From the NCBI GenBank assembly GCA_030744625.1, contig JASLQF010000065.1, positions 62,001-126,000 on the forward strand: a stretch of DNA of 64,000 nt, in the 5' to 3' direction. The notes under the pieces are model-generated. The model ran no database searches, was not told the origin of the DNA, and was given only the letters and a program-made list of their open reading frames with translations. Shown piece after piece: positions 55,637 through 64,000 of the stretch. Source of the DNA: Rhodospirillales bacterium. GTDB lineage: Bacteria > Pseudomonadota > Alphaproteobacteria > Rhodospirillales > JASLQF01. The first letter of the stretch is position 1. Every line of letters begins with the position of its first letter. The position numbers and the translations under genes were made by a program.

Positions 55637-56577
55637 ATGGACGCAAGGAACGATTCACGGCACGGCGCTGCGCGAAGTCCCGCCACGGTCCTGGCGGTGG
55701 CGGCGCCGTTGCCGCGCGATGTCGAAGTGTCGTTTGAGTTCTTTCCGCCGAGGACGGAAGACAGCGAACGGACCCTGTGGGCCAGCATCCAGCGCCTGGC
55801 ACCGATTCGTCCCGCCTACGTGTCGGTCACCTATGGTGCCGGCGGCTCGACGCGCCAACGCACCCACGCCACGGTCATGCGGATGCTGCGCGAAACCGAC
55901 CTCATCCCGGCCGCCCATCTTACCTGCGTAGGCCACTCGCGCGGCGAGATCGAGGCCATCGCCACCAGCTACTGGGAGGGCGGGGTGCGCCACATCGTCG
56001 CCCTGCGCGGAGACGCGCCCGAAATGGGGTCGGCGTGGGAAGCGCACCCGGACGGTTACGCGCACGCCAGCGAACTGGTTGTGGCCCTGAAGAAGGTGGC
56101 GGACTTCGAGATCAGCGTCGCCGCCTATCCGGAAAAGCACCCGGAAGCCGCCAGCCTGGACGCCGACATCGATTTCCTGAAACACAAGATAGACGCCGGC
56201 GCCACCCGCGCCATCACCCAGTATTTCTTCGACGTCGACGTCTATCTGCGCTTCGTCGAGCGCGCCCGGGCGCGCGGCGTCGAGGTGCCCATCGTGCCCG
56301 GCATCCTGCCGGTGACAAACTTCAACACGGTCGTCCAATTCAGCAAGATGAACGGCGTCAGCGTCCCCGCCTGGTTGGCCGACCTCTTCGACGGGCTCGA
56401 CGAGGAGCCGGCGACGCGCAAGCTTGTCGCGGCCAGCGTTGCCGCCGAGCAGTGCCGCGCCCTTCACGCCAACGGCGTCGAGCAGTTCCACTTCTACACG
56501 CTGAACCGCGCCGATCTGGCCTACGCCATCTGCCACGTGCTCGGCGTCAGGGTGCCCAAGACCCAGCGGGACGAGAC

Positions 56578-56581
<4 letters not shown>
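55637..56581 (+). CDS. metF: Methylenetetrahydrofolate reductase
   Basis: [65 protein letters not shown]. Confidence 0.96.
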
Positions 56582-60269
<3,688 letters not shown>

Positions 60270-60273
<4 letters not shown>

Positions 60274-60653
60274 CCGAGTTCAGGTTCCGGGTGTGGGAGT
60301 TCGTGCGCGTCATGGTGCGGCTCGAAAGCGCGCCGGCGCGGCGCACCGGAAAGTCCGGGCCGAGCTTCTACCGGGTCCATCGCGAAGCCTGGGAAAAGCT
60401 CGACCGCCGTCTCGGCCGTCTCGCCGAGAGCGACGCCGAGGCGTTCTCCGATCTGATGATGAACCAGCACGTCACGGCCGCCTTCGAGACGCCGCGCCAG
60501 ATGCGCGAGGTGAGCGCCGCGCTGGACGGTGTCGTCGCCGAGATGAGCCGGGAAATCGACAAGGGTGGCGACGCCGAACACCTGGCCAGCCTGGACAATG
60601 AAATAAAGGGCCTCGGCGCCCTCAAGCGCCGGCTGAACGCCCAGCGGCCCTAA
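60270..60653 (+). CDS. Hypothetical protein co-transcribed with metH
   Basis: 127 aa; ATG overlaps metH stop. Confidence 0.72.
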
Positions 60654-60665
60654 GCACTCGCGGCC

Positions 60666-60851
60666 CTAGTGGTTGGTGTCGATCGGGGCCAGGACGACGC
60701 CCAGCTTGTGGCTGGCGTCGATGAGCGTGGCTTCGGCCTTGAGACGCAATTCCCTGCTTTCCTCGCCCTGGGCCTCCTCGGCGATGGCCATGAGGCGTTG
60801 GGCCCACCGGAACTGCTCGCTTACGTAGCCGCTCCAGTCGATTGTGGTCAT
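60666..60851 (-). CDS. Small hypothetical protein (61 aa)
   Basis: Amphipathic helical ORF, ATG start; weak evidence. Confidence 0.5.
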   Translation of the reverse strand: MTTIDWSGYVSEQFRWAQRLMAIAEEAQGEESRELRLKAEATLIDASHKLGVVLAPIDTNH

Positions 60852-60967
60852 CGAATCCTCCCGCCTGAAATCGCTTCAGTACGACCATTTTAGGGCCAAG
60901 GAATTAACCCATTATGACTCGGAGGCAGGGTGATCGCGGAACAAAAGCGGAAGGGGCGTGACGGGTG

Positions 60968-61792
60968 TCACATTCCCGTTGTTTTTCCGCCGTCGCCGGC
61001 CTGTGCCAGGCGGTCGAGGCGCAGACGGTGGCGGTCGTCGGTGAGGCGCCACGCCGCCGCGAAGACGGCGGCCAGGACGCCGATGCCGGTGGCCCCGGCG
61101 AGCAGGAACATGATCAGGATCTGGTACTTCACCGCCTCGACGGGGGCGACGCCGGCCAGGATCTGCCCGGTCATCATGCCGGGCAGGGAGACCAGCCCCG
61201 CCGCCGACATGGCGTTGACGATGTGCATCATGCCGGCGCGGCAGGCGTCGCGGACCAGGTGACTGAGGGCGCGCCTCCGGTCATGGCCGAGCGCCAGGCG
61301 CGCCTCGATGGCGGCGCGCTCGCGCGCCGCCGCCGTCAGCAGGCGGTCGAGGCCGATACTGACGCCGTTCATGGTGTTGCCCAGCACCATGCCCAGGATG
61401 GGCAGCGCGTAACGCGGGTCGAACCAGGGATCGGGGCGGATTTGCGTGGTCAGGGCGAGCCCGGTGATCACCGTGCCGGCCAGCATCAGGCTCGCCGTGC
61501 CCAGGCCGTAGGTCCAGGCGCCGCCAAGCCCGCGTTTCTGGCGCGCCATCACCTCGCGCCCGGCGAACAGCACCATGGCCAGTGCCGCCGTCCCCGTCCA
61601 CCAGGGCGAGACTAGGGCGAACAGGGTCTTGAGCACCAGCCCGACCAACGTCAGCTGCACCACCATGCGCGCCGCCGCCACCGCGAGATTGCGCTCCAGG
61701 CCGAGGCCGAGGACGACGGAGAGTGCGCCCGCGAAGAGCAGCAGGAGCGAGGCGAGGACCAGGTCGGCGTAGCTCAGCGTGATGAAGCTCAT
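60968..61792 (-). CDS. FetB-like (UPF0014) ABC transporter permease
   Basis: Polytopic; LPILGMVLGNTMNGVSIGLDRL, SLPGMMTGQILAGVAPVEAVKYQI. Confidence 0.9.
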   Translation of the reverse strand: MSFITLSYADLVLASLLLLFAGALSVVLGLGLERNLAVAAARMVVQLTLVGLVLKTLFALVSPWWTGTAALAMVLFAGREVMARQKRGLGGAWTYGLGTASLMLAGTVITGLALTTQIRPDPWFDPRYALPILGMVLGNTMNGVSIGLDRLLTAAARERAAIEARLALGHDRRRALSHLVRDACRAGMMHIVNAMSAAGLVSLPGMMTGQILAGVAPVEAVKYQILIMFLLAGATGIGVLAAVFAAAWRLTDDRHRLRLDRLAQAGDGGKTTGM

Positions 61793-62385
61793 GGCGCCGC
61801 CTCGGTGATCGCTCCGCCCTCGATGACCAGGCGCCGTGCCGCCAGACGCCGCGCCTGCGCGTCGTCGTGGGTGACGACGAGGATTGCGGCGCCGGCGGCG
61901 CGGCGCTCCTCGATCATCGCCTCGACGCGCCCGGCATTGTCGGCGTCGAGGGACGAGGTGGGCTCGTCGAGCAGCATCGCAGAAGGCTCCAGAACGAGGG
62001 CGCGCAGCAAGGCCAAGCGCTGGCGCTCGCTGGTGGAGAGCAGCGCCACCTGTTTTTCCAGCACGGCGTCGTCGAGGCCGAGGCCGGCGAGGGCGTGGCG
62101 CGCCGCATCCGCGTCGTCGAAGTGGTCGCCGGCCATGTCGCTCCACCACGCCGCCTCGGCGGCGACGTAGGCAACCCGCCGGCGCCACTCGGGACCCGGC
62201 ATGTCGTCGCGGGCGACGCCGTTCAGTGTCATGCGGCCGGCCGCCGGGTCGAGGTCGGCGAGGGCGTGCAGGAGGAGCGTCTTGCCGGTCCCCGAGGGGC
62301 CGGACAGCACCACGCATTCGCCGTCCGCGATTTCGAGGTCGATGGGCCCGAGACCGGGGCGGGTGAGGCCGCGAACGGTCAACAT
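61789..62385 (-). CDS. FetA-like ABC transporter ATPase
   Basis: LSGPSGTGKTLLLHAL Walker A, LLSTSERQRLALLRAL signature variant, MLLDEPTSSLD. Confidence 0.9.
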   Translation of the reverse strand: MLTVRGLTRPGLGPIDLEIADGECVVLSGPSGTGKTLLLHALADLDPAAGRMTLNGVARDDMPGPEWRRRVAYVAAEAAWWSDMAGDHFDDADAARHALAGLGLDDAVLEKQVALLSTSERQRLALLRALVLEPSAMLLDEPTSSLDADNAGRVEAMIEERRAAGAAILVVTHDDAQARRLAARRLVIEGGAITEAAP

Positions 62386-62509
62386 GGTCGGGACGACACC
62401 TCGCCGGTGAGGAGGAGGACAAGCCATAGCACCCGGGTGGCAGCGGGGGAAGGGCGCCCGGCGGGGGTGCAATTTGGCTGACGCGGGCCACTAGGCCCTA
62501 TACTGCCCC

Positions 62510-64000
62510 ATGGACCACACCCCGGAAACCGGCCCGGGCGTATTCCTGCCCAGCGCCCCCGCCGTGGCGGCGGGGGCGCGCGGCGCCGTGTGGCTGACCC
62601 CCGACGGCGAGGTGGAGAGCATCGCCCTCGCCGAGGCGGCGCGCCGCGTCGGCGAGGGCGCCATGCCCATGGTCTGTCACGGACGGGCCGCGGCGCGGCG
62701 CCTCGACACGGCGCCATTCGCCGCCTTCGACGTGCTCGAGCTCTATGCCTTCGCGCACCCGGCGCGTTTCTGCCTGCCCACCGTCCGCGGCCTGGCCGAG
62801 GCCCTCGGCCTGCCCTTGCCGGGGAGCCTCGAGGAGGAAGCGGAGTCCCTCTACGCCGCCGCCCATGCGTTGCTCACCCGTCTCGCCGATCCCGTCCCCG
62901 CGCCCGATTGCGACGCCCTGCCCATCGCCCGGGCCATGGCCCATGGCGGCTGGCCGTGGGGCGCCGCCGTGATCGCGGCACTGGCGGCGGGCTCAGGGAA
63001 GGACGCGGGGACGGCGTCCAAGCCTTTCGGCGGCCTCAAGGTCTGGCAGCGCCTCGAGGAATGGGAGGAACCGGCCCCCGACGCGCCGCCCGGCAACCGC
63101 CCGGTGGGGCCTGAGGAGGCGCGGGCGCGGCTCGTCCGCGTGCTCGGCTCGGGCGCCGAGGAAAGGCCGGGCCAGGCCGACTACGCGGCCGGCGTTGCCG
63201 CCGCCTTCGCGCCACGCGAGCACGAAGGCGAGCCCCGCTTCGTGCTCGCCGAGGCCGGCACCGGGGTCGGCAAGACCCTGGGCTATCTGTCGCCGGCCAG
63301 CGTCTGGGCCGAGAAGAACCGGGGCCCGGTATGGATCAGCACCTATACCCGCAACCTGCAGCGCCAGCTCGACGGCGAACTCGACCGGGTGTTCGTCGAC
63401 CCGGCCGAGAAGGATGAGAAAGTGGTCGTGCGCAAGGGCCGCGAGAACTACCTTTGCCTCCTCAACATGGAAGAGGCGGTGGCGCGGTTGCCCGGGGGCG
63501 CCGGCGGGAATGCCGTGGCCCTGGGCCTGATGGGGCGCTGGGCGCTGGCCAGCCGCGACGGGGACATGGTGGGCGGCGACTTTCCGGCCTGGCTGTCCCA
63601 CCTGGTGGGACGCCGGCTGACCTTGGACCTCACCGATACCCGGGGCGAGTGCATCTATTCGGCGTGCGCCCACTACCGCAAGTGCTTCATCGAACGCTCC
63701 ATCCGCCGAGCCCGGCGCGCCGACATCGTCGTCGCCAACCATGCGCTGGTCATGATCCAGGCGGCCCTCGGCGGGGCCGAGGAAGGACGGCTCCCCACGC
63801 GCTACGTATTCGACGAGGGACACCACCTGTTCGGCGCCGCCGACGCGGCGTTTTCCGCCCACTTCACGGGCCTCGAGGCGGCCGAACTCAGGCGTTGGTT
63901 CCGGGGTGCCGAGGAACAGCGGCGCTCGCGGGCGCGCGGCCTCAGGGGGCGCGTCGAGGACCTCGTGGAGGGCGACGAGCGGGGCGCGGCGGCCCTCGCC
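62510..64000 (+). CDS. DinG-family ATP-dependent DNA helicase, N-terminal part, truncated by window end
   Basis: LAEAGTGVGKTLGYLSPA Walker A; CIYSACAHYRKCFIERSIRRARRADIVVANHAL FeS/box II region; VFDEGHHLF DEGH box. Confidence 0.87.
   Translation, partial: MDHTPETGPGVFLPSAPAVAAGARGAVWLTPDGEVESIALAEAARRVGEGAMPMVCHGRAAARRLDTAPFAAFDVLELYAFAHPARFCLPTVRGLAEALGLPLPGSLEEEAESLYAAAHALLTRLADPVPAPDCDALPIARAMAHGGWPWGAAVIAALAAGSGKDAGTASKPFGGLKVWQRLEEWEEPAPDAPPGNRPVGPEEARARLVRVLGSGAEERPGQADYAAGVAAAFAPREHEGEPRFVLAEAGTGVGKTLGYLSPASVWAEKNRGPVWISTYTRNLQRQLDGELDRVFVDPAEKDEKVVVRKGRENYLCLLNMEEAVARLPGGAGGNAVALGLMGRWALASRDGDMVGGDFPAWLSHLVGRRLTLDLTDTRGECIYSACAHYRKCFIERSIRRARRADIVVANHALVMIQAALGGAEEGRLPTRYVFDEGHHLFGAADAAFSAHFTGLEAAELRRWFRGAEEQRRSRARGLRGRVEDLVEGDERGAAALA

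Noticed and set aside
55777-56577. N-terminal ~267 aa of the 1498-aa ORF track entry
   Set aside because: Out-of-frame readthrough over metF; metH most likely starts at the GTG at 56578 overlapping the metF stop.

Overview
A 64 kb, mostly high-GC, densely coding chromosomal window. The synteny looks alphaproteobacterial, possibly Rhodospirillales-like, but that is inference. I saw no rRNA, convincing tRNA, CRISPR array or transposase. Main blocks, left to right: (1) a minus-strand operon with an AOR-family (tungsten) oxidoreductase, a MoaD/ThiS-like protein, two 4Fe-4S ferredoxins, a stand-alone FrdB-type 2Fe-2S protein and a FrdA-like flavoprotein, next to a low-GC GAF/PucR-type regulator bracketed by two near-duplicate moaD-like genes; (2) a DUF35/thiolase/class I CoA-transferase-like/ALDH/acyl-CoA ligase acyl-CoA cluster; (3) a two-subunit Mo enzyme resembling pyrogallol-phloroglucinol transhydroxylase; (4) a complete corrinoid methyl-transfer operon (two UroD-type methyltransferases, corrinoid protein, pterin methyltransferase, RACE-type activator, MetF, MetV, DUF1638) divergent from a BisC/TorA-like Mo reductase across an FNR-like box; (5) an amidase/TetR/LLM/VOC/enoyl-CoA hydratase/thioesterase cluster whose TetR carries an apparently degenerate N-terminal hotdog (PaaI-like) domain; (6) a PAS histidine kinase and response regulator, a VanA-like Rieske oxygenase and small membrane proteins; (7) an SSS transporter/CBS-DUF294/DnaQ-like set, EttA and MlaA/MlaC; (8) ArsR-methyltransferase/metF/metH with a palindromic operator, a FetAB-like ABC pair and a DinG-like helicase. 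The leading hypothesis is an oxygen-regulated island for methoxylated aromatics: corrinoid O-demethylation joined to pyrogallol/phloroglucinol-type chemistry, with novel acyl-CoA sensing. Calls rest on reading motifs by eye; no database searches were run.
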